Shown here piece after piece: positions 15,911 through 24,298 of a stretch of 64,000 nucleotides of DNA. Position 1 is the stretch's first letter. Each line of letters starts with the position of its first letter. The stretch is taken from contig NZ_CP041690.1 of assembly GCF_008000755.1 (NCBI RefSeq), positions 2,543,260 to 2,607,259 on the forward strand, given 5' to 3'. The notes under the pieces are model-generated. The model was not told the DNA's origin. It saw only the letters and a program-made list of their open reading frames with translations, and made no database searches. Source of the stretch: Youhaiella tibetensis. GTDB lineage: Bacteria; Pseudomonadota; Alphaproteobacteria; Rhizobiales; Devosiaceae. The translations under genes were made by a program, and so were the position numbers.

Positions 15911-16879
15911 ATGCCCGCCGCTATCAGCGTCGAAAACCTCTTTGCCTCATACGATGGCAAGACGGTTCTCAATGATGTCTCGTTTTCCATTCCGCGCGGC
16001 GCCAGCTTCGCCCTGCTAGGCCCCAATGGGGCGGGCAAGACTACGCTGGTGTCGATCCTGTGCACGCTGCGCCTGCCCGATCGCGGCACGGCACGCATCA
16101 GCGACTTCGACGTTGTCAGGCAGCCTACCAAGGCCCGCGAGACCATCGGCGTCGTCTTCCAGGACTCGAGCCTCGACGACCGATTGAGCGCCTGGGAAAA
16201 CCTCGAGTTCCACGGGCTCGTACACGGGCTGGCGCCAAGGCTGCGCCGCCAGCGCGCCGAGGACGTGCTGGCGCTCGTCGAACTGACCGAATGGAGCGAC
16301 GAGATCGTGCGGAGCTTTTCCGGGGGCATGCGGCGCCGCCTCGAGATCGCCCGTGCGCTCATGCACCAGCCGACGATCCTCTTCCTCGACGAACCCACAG
16401 TCGGCCTCGATCCCCAGACCCGACAGCGCATCTGGAGCTATCTCGAGCGCCTGCGTCGCGAACAGCACCTGACCGTGCTCACCACCACGCACTATATCGA
16501 GGAGGTCGAGAGCGCCGATCAGGTCTGCATCATCGATCACGGCCAGATCATCGTCCAGGGAACGCCCGCGGACCTCAAGGCGGCACATGGGTCGAGATGG
16601 CTCCACGTGGTCCCGCGTGACGAGGCCACGGCCACGGAAATCGCAGCCCGCTACCCGCAGGTCCAGCGCCTGGGCACAGCCCTCGCACTGCCGGTACCGG
16701 ACGATGCCATGGCGGACGCCTTTCTGGCCACCTACCGGACCCGTCTCGAAGAGATCCGCTTCCAGGAGCCGACACTCGAGAGCGTGTTCCTGTCCTTGAC
16801 GGGCCGCGAACTACGTGACCGCGCAGATGGGCAGCGAGATGCACAACGCAATGCCGGTCGCCGGGGAGGTCAACGATGA
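15911..16879 (+). CDS. ABC-2 type transporter ATPase, PQQ-alcohol-dehydrogenase associated
   Basis: 322 aa. Walker A GPNGAGKTT (about 36-44), Q-loop VFQDSSLDDRLS, signature SGGMRRRLE, Walker B ILFLDEPTVGLD, H-loop TTHYIEE: a DrrA/NodI-type ATPase with the extra C-terminal region. The permease starts inside its 3' end (4-bp overlap). ABC-2 systems usually export. This set is conserved beside PQQ alcohol dehydrogenases (compare PedB), where its cargo is not established. Confidence 0.88.
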   Translation: MPAAISVENLFASYDGKTVLNDVSFSIPRGASFALLGPNGAGKTTLVSILCTLRLPDRGTARISDFDVVRQPTKARETIGVVFQDSSLDDRLSAWENLEFHGLVHGLAPRLRRQRAEDVLALVELTEWSDEIVRSFSGGMRRRLEIARALMHQPTILFLDEPTVGLDPQTRQRIWSYLERLRREQHLTVLTTTHYIEEVESADQVCIIDHGQIIVQGTPADLKAAHGSRWLHVVPRDEATATEIAARYPQVQRLGTALALPVPDDAMADAFLATYRTRLEEIRFQEPTLESVFLSLTGRELRDRADGQRDAQRNAGRRGGQR

Positions 16880-17688
16880 ACCGCGCCATCACCCTGTTTC
16901 GCGGCGTTTATGGCGTTTGGTTACGCGAAATCACCCGCGCCACGCGCGATCGAAGTCAGATGATCGGCGGCATCAGCCGCCCGCTGATCTGGCTGTTGGT
17001 GCTCGGCGTCGGCCTCAACCCCTATTTCCGGGGCGAGGTGTTCGGCGAGGTCAAGTACGTGATCCCCTTCACCTACCTCCAGTTCCTGTTCCCGGCGGTG
17101 ATCGTCCTCAACATCATGTACACCTCGATCCAGTTCGCCGTTTCGGTGATCTGGGATCGGGAATTCGGCTTCCTGCGTGAAGTGCTGGTCTCCCCCATGC
17201 CGCGCTCGCTGATCCTACTGGGCAAGGTGCTGGGCGGCAGCACCGTGGCCATGATCCATGGCGGCCTGGTGCTGATTCTGGCCCGCTTCGCCGACGTCAC
17301 GCTCGGTATCGATCAGATGGCGATGGCGTTGGGGTTGATGTTCGCCCTCTCGTTCGGCCTCACCTGCTTCGGGGTAGTGCTGGCGTCGCGCGTGCGCAGC
17401 TTCGAGGGGTTCGGCGTCTTCTCCAACACCGTGATCCTGCCGCTCTATTTCACTTCGTCCTCGATCTTCCCGCTCGATCCCACGCTCTCGCGCACCCAGA
17501 CCGCTACCGCCTACCCGGAATGGCTGGTGTTCATGGTCCAGATCAACCCGATCACCTATGCGGTCGATGCCCTGCGCGGCACCATCATCGGCTTCAATCA
17601 GTTCCCGCCCTACTATGGACCGGCGGTCATCTTCGCCATGGCGGCCATCTTCTTCGTCTGGGCCCTGATCGGCTTCCGACGCCAATGA
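16876..17688 (+). CDS. ABC-2 type transporter permease (PedC-like)
   Basis: 270 aa, six predicted membrane segments, ABC-2 fold: amphipathic N-terminus WLREITRATRDRSQM, then LIWLLVLGVGLNPYF, and the conserved region REVLVSPMPRSLILLGKVLGG around 95-115. Partners the overlapping ATPase. Homologues next to PQQ alcohol dehydrogenases are annotated as alcohol-system permeases. Direction and cargo unknown. Confidence 0.88.
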   Translation: MNRAITLFRGVYGVWLREITRATRDRSQMIGGISRPLIWLLVLGVGLNPYFRGEVFGEVKYVIPFTYLQFLFPAVIVLNIMYTSIQFAVSVIWDREFGFLREVLVSPMPRSLILLGKVLGGSTVAMIHGGLVLILARFADVTLGIDQMAMALGLMFALSFGLTCFGVVLASRVRSFEGFGVFSNTVILPLYFTSSSIFPLDPTLSRTQTATAYPEWLVFMVQINPITYAVDALRGTIIGFNQFPPYYGPAVIFAMAAIFFVWALIGFRRQ

Positions 17689-18497
17689 CCCCGCCCCGCC
17701 GACATCGCTGGCGTCGCGCCGCTCTCAACTTCCTCGTCGTCGTCGCACTGCTGGTCGCGGCCAGCTTCCTGCCGCCCGATACCTCGTTGCGCGACCGACA
17801 GCAGGCCGGCGTGATCAAAGCCTGCGTGCCGCCGAGCTATCCTCCTCTGGTAACAGGCGATCCGGCCCGGCCAGGTTTCGATATCGAACTGCTCGAAGCG
17901 ATCGCCAGGGAAATCGGCCTCCGCCTTTCGGTCAACACGCTCACCTCTATCGGCAGCGACTTCAATCCGCGCAACTGGATGCTGACCCGCGCCCAGTGCG
18001 ACATCATCGCGGGCGGCGTAGCCGACACAGAACAGACGCGCGGTTTCCTGCAGACGATACCCACCCCTGCCCAGACCGGCTGGATGGCCGTCTCGCGAAC
18101 CGGCGAGTTGCCTGAACGCGGCGGCACGGTTGCCGTCCTCCCGGGAACGGCCGGCCTGGACCGCGTCAAGCTCTCGACCTGGGTGCGCGCCAATGGCTGG
18201 ACGGCCCGCGGCACCCCCTCGCCGGCCCAGTTTCAAGCGGCCCTGGATGACCCGAACCTGGGAGCCGGCATCGCCGAGCGATTCGTGATCGACTCGCTCC
18301 ATCTCGAAAATGGAAATTTCAAGCGCTTTTGGCTTCCTGAGCAGGATTTTCCTCGCTACCGAATGGCGCTCGGGCTCTGGAAAGGCGACCAAACCCTCAA
18401 GCGGGCAGTGGCCGACGCACTCGATCGCGTCAGCAAATCCGGGGTCCTTGCCAGTATCGAGAAGCGATACGACCTGGCCGCTCCGCCGGAGCAATAG
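17685..18497 (+). CDS. Periplasmic solute-binding protein family 3, PQQ-system associated
   Basis: 270 aa from ATG 17685, overlapping the permease stop by 4 bp. Positively charged N-terminus plus hydrophobic segment (about 12-28) works as a signal peptide or anchor. The mature part follows amino-acid-type binding proteins (VIKACVPPSYPPLV, PGFDIELLEAIAREIGL, DIIAGGVADTEQTRGF). The direct fusion of reading frames with an ABC-2 exporter-type pair is unusual. A ligand-delivery or dehydrogenase-assembly role like MoxJ is possible. Confidence 0.85.
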   Translation: MTPPRRHRWRRAALNFLVVVALLVAASFLPPDTSLRDRQQAGVIKACVPPSYPPLVTGDPARPGFDIELLEAIAREIGLRLSVNTLTSIGSDFNPRNWMLTRAQCDIIAGGVADTEQTRGFLQTIPTPAQTGWMAVSRTGELPERGGTVAVLPGTAGLDRVKLSTWVRANGWTARGTPSPAQFQAALDDPNLGAGIAERFVIDSLHLENGNFKRFWLPEQDFPRYRMALGLWKGDQTLKRAVADALDRVSKSGVLASIEKRYDLAAPPEQ

Positions 18498-18662
18498 AGG
18501 TTCTGCTTATATCGGCTATTGCGTAAGTCGCTGTGAATTTTGCACAAACGGCTCTTTGCGTCATTGAGCGTTTATAATCGGCATGGCAGACGAATGGCTC
18601 CAATTCAAACTTGGGCGACTCGCCCATGAATTGAACATAGACAACTACCTTGTGGGGTTATC

Positions 18663-19280
18663 GTGCCTTTCAACTCGCTGCGGTCTACCGCTTCCGCCGC
18701 CATCCTCGCGCTTAGCGTGATGGGTGCCTCTTCTTCCATGGCCGCGGGCTTCACTGCAGAGCAGGCCGACGCTGGCCAGACGGCGTACAATTCCAATTGC
18801 GCGCAGTGCCACGGTCGTCAGCTCGAAGGTCCGGATGCTCCTGGCCTGTTCGGTTCGGACGTCATGCAGAACTGGGACACCGCCGGCGGCATCTATGACT
18901 TCATCTCCGTCGCCATGCCGCCCTCCGCGCCCGGCAAGCTGGGTGAAGACACCTACCTCAACATCGTCGCCTACATCATGCAGTTCAACGGCGCCGCTCC
19001 CGGCGATGCTCCGCTGACCACCGACACGATGGCGAGCGTCTCGCTCTCCGCCGAAACGGCAGCCGGAGCCGCCAGCATGGCTGCCGCGGCGCTCGACGCG
19101 GGTGGCGCTGCCACCGCGGACGCCACGCCTGCCGCCACCGCCGTTCCGCAGGCCTTCACCTGGGGCAAGCAGCTCCCGGGCGGCCTCGCTCCTGAGCAAA
19201 TGGCGCCCGCCGCAGCGGCCGCACCTAGCGTCCCGCAGGCTTTCACCTGGGGTCAGACGCTTCCCTCGGTCGCCAACTAG
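18663..19280 (+). CDS. Cytochrome c with Ala/Pro-rich tail
   Basis: 205 aa from GTG 18663 (GGGG upstream). Signal peptide to about residue 28, one haem site C46-A-Q-C49-H50, likely axial M85 in AMPPS. A cytochrome-c domain ends near 110; the remaining 95 residues are Ala/Thr/Pro-rich and end in two copies of VPQAFTWG (161-168 and 190-197). Probably the periplasmic electron acceptor of the adjacent quinoprotein. A TATAAT element near 18570 may be part of its promoter. Confidence 0.86.
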   Translation: MPFNSLRSTASAAILALSVMGASSSMAAGFTAEQADAGQTAYNSNCAQCHGRQLEGPDAPGLFGSDVMQNWDTAGGIYDFISVAMPPSAPGKLGEDTYLNIVAYIMQFNGAAPGDAPLTTDTMASVSLSAETAAGAASMAAAALDAGGAATADATPAATAVPQAFTWGKQLPGGLAPEQMAPAAAAAPSVPQAFTWGQTLPSVAN

Positions 19281-19328
19281 CTCCCGCTTTCTCTTGGCGT
19301 CCAAAGCGCCATTCTACTGGAGGTATCG

Positions 19329-21089
19329 ATGAAAATCGAACTGATGAAAACCCTTTTTGCGGCGACGACCGCACTGGTGGCCCTGTCGGGCACCGCGTTC
19401 GCGCAGGGTATCGAGAACTACAAGCCCGTGACGGCCGACATGCTGGCGAACCCGCCGGCCGAGGATTGGCTGATGTTCCGCGGCGCCTATAACAACCAGG
19501 GTTATAGCCCCCTCGACCTGATCAACAAGGACACGGTCGGCAAGCTGCAGCTCGCCTGGGCCTGGCCGATGGCTGAAGCCGGCATTCAGGAAACCGCGCC
19601 GCTGGTTCACAACGGCATCATGTTCCTGCAGACGAACAACAACATCGTCGAAGCGCTGGACGCCAAGACCGGCACCCTGATCTGGCAGTACCGCCACACC
19701 CTGGCCGAGCTCCCGACGACCTGGAGCTACCAGATCAACCAGGCTCGCCGTCAGAAGAACTCGATCGCGCTCTACGAAGACAAGGTCATCCTGACCACGG
19801 CTGACGCCAAGATCGTCGTGCTGAACGCTGCCGACGGCAAGCTGGTCTGGGAAAAGCAGGTCCTCGACTACAACAAGGGCTACAGCTACACCGTTGGTCC
19901 GCTGGTCGCCGATGGCAAGATCATCTCGGCCATCTCGGGCTGCTCGATCGCCGGCACCGCTGGCGGCTGCTACATCATGGCCCACGACGTGAACACGGGC
20001 GATGAAGTCTGGCGCTTCAACACCATCAACGATCCGGACAATCCGGCCCAGCAGGCCAGCTGGGGCGACGTTCCGCCGGAAAACCGCTGGGGCGGCACGC
20101 CGTGGACGACCGGCGCCTACGATCCTGAGACCAACACCACCTACTGGGGTGTCGGTATGCCTGGCCCCTACTCCGAGCTCATCCGCGGCTCGGGCGACGG
20201 CTCGGTGCTCTACACCAACTCGACCCTCGCCATCGACGTTTCGACCGGCAAGCTCAAGTGGTACTACCAGCACCTGCCCCGCGATAACTGGGACCTGGAC
20301 AGCCCGTTCGAGCGTATCCTGGTTGACCAGGAAATCGACGGCGTGAAGCACAAGCTCCTCGTCACCGTCCCGGGCAAGAACGGCATCGCCTTCGCTCTCG
20401 ATCGCGACACCGGCAAGTACCTGTGGTCCAAGGAAACGGTCTACCAGAACGTCGTCAAGTCGATCGACGCCGATGGCACCGTCCACATCAACGAAGACCT
20501 GATCTCGAGCGCCGTTGGCGAAGAGCACCTCATCTGCACCTCGGTGTCCGGTGGCAAGCTCTGGCAGGCCGGCTCCTACAGCCCGCTGACCCAGGCCTAC
20601 TTCGTCCCGCTGACCGAGGCCTGCAACACCGTTGCTCCGACCCAGACCGAGTTCACCGCCGGTAACGCCGTTGGCGCCGTCAAGTTCGGCCCGCGCGTCC
20701 TGCCCGAAGGCATCACCGATGCCGGTCTGATGCAGGCTCTCTCGGTCAACCCGACCCAGGGCGAGTCCAAGTGGCAGTACCGCAGCCGTCCGTCCATGAC
20801 CTCGTCGGTCCTGGCGACCGCCGGCGGCCTCGTGTTCGGTGGTGACGCCGCTCGCGACGTCAAGGCCTGGGACCAGGAAACCGGTGACGTGCTCTGGTCG
20901 CAGACGCTCAACGCTCCGATCGGTGGCTACCCGATGACCTACGAGATCGATGGCGAACAGTACCTCGCTATCCCGACCGGCTACTCGAACGCCGCTTCGT
21001 CGATCTCCTCGGCCTTCCCGGAGATCCCGCTGCCGACCGGTGCCGGTAACTCGATCTTCGTGTTCAAGCTGCCGAAGTCGGCCAGCTAA
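19329..21089 (+). CDS. PQQ-dependent alcohol dehydrogenase, methanol/ethanol family, predicted lanthanide type
   Basis: 586 aa with signal peptide (cleaved after about 25). Eight-bladed quinoprotein propeller with repeated strand-W motifs (DAKTGTLIWQ, NAADGKLVWE, NTGDEVWRF). Catalytic Asp is D322 in NWDLD; D324 two residues later matches the extra metal ligand of lanthanide-dependent XoxF/ExaF enzymes, where calcium enzymes have Ala/Ser/Thr. The vicinal Cys-Cys ring of methanol dehydrogenases is absent. Codon choice is strongly biased, as in highly expressed genes. It oxidises an alcohol in the periplasm, passing electrons to the upstream cytochrome. Devosia deoxynivalenol dehydrogenases belong to this superfamily, so the substrate need not be methanol or ethanol. 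Confidence 0.9.
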   Translation: MKIELMKTLFAATTALVALSGTAFAQGIENYKPVTADMLANPPAEDWLMFRGAYNNQGYSPLDLINKDTVGKLQLAWAWPMAEAGIQETAPLVHNGIMFLQTNNNIVEALDAKTGTLIWQYRHTLAELPTTWSYQINQARRQKNSIALYEDKVILTTADAKIVVLNAADGKLVWEKQVLDYNKGYSYTVGPLVADGKIISAISGCSIAGTAGGCYIMAHDVNTGDEVWRFNTINDPDNPAQQASWGDVPPENRWGGTPWTTGAYDPETNTTYWGVGMPGPYSELIRGSGDGSVLYTNSTLAIDVSTGKLKWYYQHLPRDNWDLDSPFERILVDQEIDGVKHKLLVTVPGKNGIAFALDRDTGKYLWSKETVYQNVVKSIDADGTVHINEDLISSAVGEEHLICTSVSGGKLWQAGSYSPLTQAYFVPLTEACNTVAPTQTEFTAGNAVGAVKFGPRVLPEGITDAGLMQALSVNPTQGESKWQYRSRPSMTSSVLATAGGLVFGGDAARDVKAWDQETGDVLWSQTLNAPIGGYPMTYEIDGEQYLAIPTGYSNAASSISSAFPEIPLPTGAGNSIFVFKLPKSAS

Positions 21090-21106
21090 GCCTTCCGGCG
21101 AATAGC

Positions 21107-21131
21107 GAAAGGGGCCCGTCGGGCCCCTTTC
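21107..21131 (+). terminator. Rho-independent terminator after PQQ dehydrogenase gene
   Basis: GAAAGGGGCCC-GTC-GGGCCCCTTTC: 11-bp perfect stem, 3-nt loop, followed by TTCTTT. It lies between the dehydrogenase stop and the start of the MoxJ-like gene, so the latter is reached by read-through or has its own promoter. Confidence 0.85.
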
Positions 21132-21151
21132 TTCTTTGTATGGAGACTACA

Positions 21152-21973
21152 ATGTTGCGCTTCGTGGCCCCGGCCCTGTTCCTGCTTGGAACTGGCGTCG
21201 CCTTCGCCCAGACTTCGGGCATCCCCCCCGAGGAACTGACCAACACCCGCCGTCAGGCCGGCGACAGCATCACCGTGTGCGTGGACGCCACCGGCCAGAG
21301 CCGCGCCTTCGATCTCGACGTGGCGCAGGCCATCGGCGACGCGCTCTTCCTCCAGGTCAAGCCGATCGAGGGTTTCGGCGGTTTCCCCGTCAACGGGGAC
21401 GGTTTCATGGACGAACTGACGCTGGCCATGAACAACACCTGCGACCTCTTCATGGGCGTATCGGTCTCGACCGAAGTGCAAGTTTCGGAAGTCTTCTCGA
21501 TCACGCGCCCTTACGTGACGATCCCCTTCGTGCTCGCAGTGGCCAATTCAGACTGGCAGAAGCTCGCTGACATTCCGCTTGACCAGCGGCTTGGCACTTC
21601 CATGTCCAGCATCGGCGAAATGACCTACATCACCTGGGCCCAGCAGCGCGCCAAGAGCGAACGCTGGGTGCGCCTGCCCTACGCCGATCCCGACCTCATG
21701 GCGACCCGCGTTCTCGACGGCACCATTGCAGGCATGATCCTGTGGCAGCCGACCCTGGCCAAGCTGCAGGCCGATCGCCCTGACGCGCAAAAGCTGCGCA
21801 CGATCGCCACCGACCCGGTTGCCGAAACGGCCATCCGCGTGGGCGCTCTCGTCTCGAGCCGTGACAGCTTCCTGCGCAACCAGGTTGACCAGGCCATCGA
21901 CGCACTGGTGGCGGATGGCACCATCCAGGGGCTGCTCGACAAGCACCACTATCTCGGCCACGCCGGCGAATAG
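21152..21973 (+). CDS. MoxJ/XoxJ-like quinoprotein-associated binding protein
   Basis: 273 aa from ATG 21152, chosen because GGAG sits 6-7 nt upstream; ATG 21140 would add four residues. Signal peptide to about residue 20. Family-3 binding-protein fold with ITVCVDATGQSRAFDLDVAQAIGDAL and two Cys (in VCVDA and NNTCDLF). XoxJ proteins are thought to help mature or activate the PQQ dehydrogenase. Its place right behind the dehydrogenase supports this. It may still bind a small solute. Confidence 0.85.
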   Translation: MLRFVAPALFLLGTGVAFAQTSGIPPEELTNTRRQAGDSITVCVDATGQSRAFDLDVAQAIGDALFLQVKPIEGFGGFPVNGDGFMDELTLAMNNTCDLFMGVSVSTEVQVSEVFSITRPYVTIPFVLAVANSDWQKLADIPLDQRLGTSMSSIGEMTYITWAQQRAKSERWVRLPYADPDLMATRVLDGTIAGMILWQPTLAKLQADRPDAQKLRTIATDPVAETAIRVGALVSSRDSFLRNQVDQAIDALVADGTIQGLLDKHHYLGHAGE

Positions 21974-21995
21974 GCGATGGCAGACCGCCTGCGGG

Positions 21996-22601
21996 CTAGA
22001 CGGCCCGCAGGTAAGGCATCACCGAAGAGGCAGGGTTGGGGATGAGGCCGGCGACGATGGCGGCGAAGACCAGCCCCAGCCCGATGGGCACCAGCCGTTC
22101 AAACCGCCGCTCGTGCCCTTGCCATCCCAATTGCGTCAACGCACCTGCCGCCAGACCCGGAACGGGGAGGCAGTTGAGGATGACCGATCCCACCGTTATC
22201 GCCTGAAACTGGTTAAGCACGTAGAGCGCCGCGTAGCCGGCCGTCCGCGGCAAAAGCAGCAGCAGCGGTCGCAAGAAGTCGGCCAGCGGCACCAGTGCCA
22301 GCATCAGGGCGAGACCCGACGCGACCACCAGTAGCAGCCCCCATCCGCCGAACCGGATGGCGCACGGCTCGTATCTGACCGGCCTTATCCATGTCAGCGC
22401 GAAGAGCACGCCTGCGATCACCCCCCACATCGAAACCTGCGTGAACGGATTGACGGTCAGCCGCCCCTCGTTCTGCGGGCGGGCATCGCCCAGGAGGCGC
22501 GCCAGCGCCGCGAAGAGGGCGCCTTGCAGCGCGGCATAAATGAGGACCGCCGCAATCCGCGTCACGATTTCGCTCAGGCTGAGGGCGCCAAGCAGGGCCA
22601 T
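21996..22601 (-). CDS. Catalytically inactive site-2 protease (M50) homologue
   Basis: 201 aa from ATG 22601, mostly membrane. It keeps the M50B landmarks LGDARPQNEGRLTVNPF and the WIRPVRYEP segment, which in active enzymes read LGDxTAxxxGRLTLNP and GWAKPVPVNP, plus an NCLPVPGL segment equivalent to NLLPIPPLDGG. However the zinc motif HExxH is replaced (YAALQGALF) and the late Asp ligand is lost (PGLAAG). It is therefore a pseudo-protease, perhaps a membrane scaffold. The reading frame is intact, so this is not simple decay. Confidence 0.68.
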   Translation of the reverse strand: MALLGALSLSEIVTRIAAVLIYAALQGALFAALARLLGDARPQNEGRLTVNPFTQVSMWGVIAGVLFALTWIRPVRYEPCAIRFGGWGLLLVVASGLALMLALVPLADFLRPLLLLLPRTAGYAALYVLNQFQAITVGSVILNCLPVPGLAAGALTQLGWQGHERRFERLVPIGLGLVFAAIVAGLIPNPASSVMPYLRAV

Positions 22602-22644
22602 GGGAAATCCAGGATGGCATCCCACACCCTTTGTGCGGCCGTCA

Positions 22645-22744
22645 GGCAGCTGCCCGGGAGAGGCCAAGGGTGGGGGAAGCGAAGGTTCGCGAAGCTCCAT
22701 AGAGCACCCTGCCCGGCCGCCGGGTGGGCAGCTAGGGAGCTGCC
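22645..22744. repeat. About 100-bp palindrome-bounded element
   Basis: One end has the palindrome GGCAGCTGCC (22645-22654); the other is a perfect hairpin GGCAGCT-AGGG-AGCTGCC (22727-22744). The inside is rich in purine/pyrimidine tracts and a GC-rich CCGGCCGCCGGG. It lies directly upstream of the pseudo-protease gene. It looks like a small REP- or MITE-like unit, but I have only this one copy. Confidence 0.35.
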
Positions 22745-22816
22745 ATAGTGATCCCGAGATGTCAACGAAACGGAAGGTGTCTGCGCCGCGACAGAGCTTC
22801 AAAGCCCGCCCGTATG

Positions 22817-24211
22817 TCAGGGCCTGACCACCCGCGCTCCCCGCCAGATCTCGTGGAATTCATAGACGATCTCCGGCTTGCCCCATTCCTTGTAAAGGCA
22901 GCGCGCCTCGACGGCCAGGTTGTAACCGATAACCGGCCGTCCCTTGGCAAGGGTTAGGCTGGGTGCCATGCCGTTCCACACCTCCCCGTCGCATGTATAG
23001 GGAATCGCGGTTGGCCGATCAGCTGCGGCAACCTCGGAGCGCTCCGCAAAGTCCGACGTCCACGACGCCGATTTGCTGTCTTCGCATCCGCCCGTGCAGC
23101 TGGCAAAACCGAGCTCGAAGCCGTTGGTGGTGAAGGCCACATGCGGCACGCCATCCGCATCGAGCTTGATATCGGGGCTCTCCCCTACGCCATTGCCAAG
23201 CCCGAGCGGATAGCCGAACCAGTTCTCACCCTCGGGCGCGGTGCAACCCTCGTCGCAGTAGATGTAGAGGAGTTGCTGATCGAGCCCCTCGATCTCGGTG
23301 CCGTAGCCGGTAAACAGCGCCACGCGCGGCCGCCCGTCCTCCGTCAAATCCATGCTCCAGGTGGGGTTGGGGTAAGACCCGCTCCCCTGGTCGATGACGC
23401 GGGTCCGCTGCCAGTTCGCCCGCGTTTCGCAACCATGGTCGCACTCGTAGTAATAGAGCCCATCCGGCAGATCATTGCCCTCTTCGTCGAACGCATAGAC
23501 GCCGGCAATGAGGCGCGCGCCGCCACCCGGGCTGAGCGCCAGGACCGGATAGCTGAAGCTCTCGGAGCTATAGCCTGCCTGGTTGGCGAGGTTCGTCTCA
23601 CTCCAGTTCCGCGCCTCCGTGCAATAGCTCTCGCAGGACATGTAGAAACCGCCATAGTGGTCCGGTTTGACCGAGTAATTGGAATCCGAAACCATGAAAC
23701 GTGGATTGCCGTGTTCGTCGAGCGCGAAGGACCGTTCGGGAAGCCGATGGCGCCCGATGTTGGACATCAGCCCATCCGCCGTCGACATGACCTTGCCGAT
23801 TTGCCAGTTGTCAGCATCCAGGCAGTCGGAATCGCATTGGGCGAAATAGTAGCTCGTGCCATTTGCCTGCTCGGAGTTCCAGCCGGCGCCAAGGATACGG
23901 GGTTTGCCCTCGGCCGTCAGCGCGAGCTGGGCCTTGACCGCCTGGTGCAACGGCAGCGACACGGTCTCCCAATCCTCGTTCTGCTCGCAACTGTCGTTGC
24001 GGCAGACCGCGTAATAGAGAGTGTCGCCGTTGCTCTCGCCGAAGCCGACAAAGGCCGCCTGCAAGCCAGTGGCCTCGTGGTGCGCGAGCGAGACGCTGGA
24101 ACTGTCCTCATCCGGCAGAAGGTAGGCGCCGTGCTCGCTTGCCGCAGTCTCGGCCAGCGCCGGACCGGCAAGAAGCAGCCCCAGGCCCAGGAATATCGTA
24201 GCGCGCAGCAT
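22817..24211 (-). CDS. Secreted protein with six Cys-pair propeller-like repeats
   Basis: 464 aa, signal peptide ending ALA at about residue 20. Six repeats of about 53-67 residues each contain a DxxGxPR-type turn (for example LTEDGRPRV, LDADGVPHV) and then a Y-Y-x2-C-x3-4-C-x4-7-W unit, with Cys pairs at 70/75, 126/130, 193/197, 257/261, 319/323 and 372/376. The likely fold is a six-bladed beta-propeller, each blade with a disulfide, outside the cytoplasm. No catalytic motif or named family recognised. Confidence 0.82.
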   Translation of the reverse strand: MLRATIFLGLGLLLAGPALAETAASEHGAYLLPDEDSSSVSLAHHEATGLQAAFVGFGESNGDTLYYAVCRNDSCEQNEDWETVSLPLHQAVKAQLALTAEGKPRILGAGWNSEQANGTSYYFAQCDSDCLDADNWQIGKVMSTADGLMSNIGRHRLPERSFALDEHGNPRFMVSDSNYSVKPDHYGGFYMSCESYCTEARNWSETNLANQAGYSSESFSYPVLALSPGGGARLIAGVYAFDEEGNDLPDGLYYYECDHGCETRANWQRTRVIDQGSGSYPNPTWSMDLTEDGRPRVALFTGYGTEIEGLDQQLLYIYCDEGCTAPEGENWFGYPLGLGNGVGESPDIKLDADGVPHVAFTTNGFELGFASCTGGCEDSKSASWTSDFAERSEVAAADRPTAIPYTCDGEVWNGMAPSLTLAKGRPVIGYNLAVEARCLYKEWGKPEIVYEFHEIWRGARVVRP

Positions 24212-24298
24212 TCAAGCCCCTCGAAGCGAAACGGATCGGAAAAGAGGCCTTCTACACATGCGCGAGGGCGTCCGCCCTAGGTAAACGACTAGGTTCGC

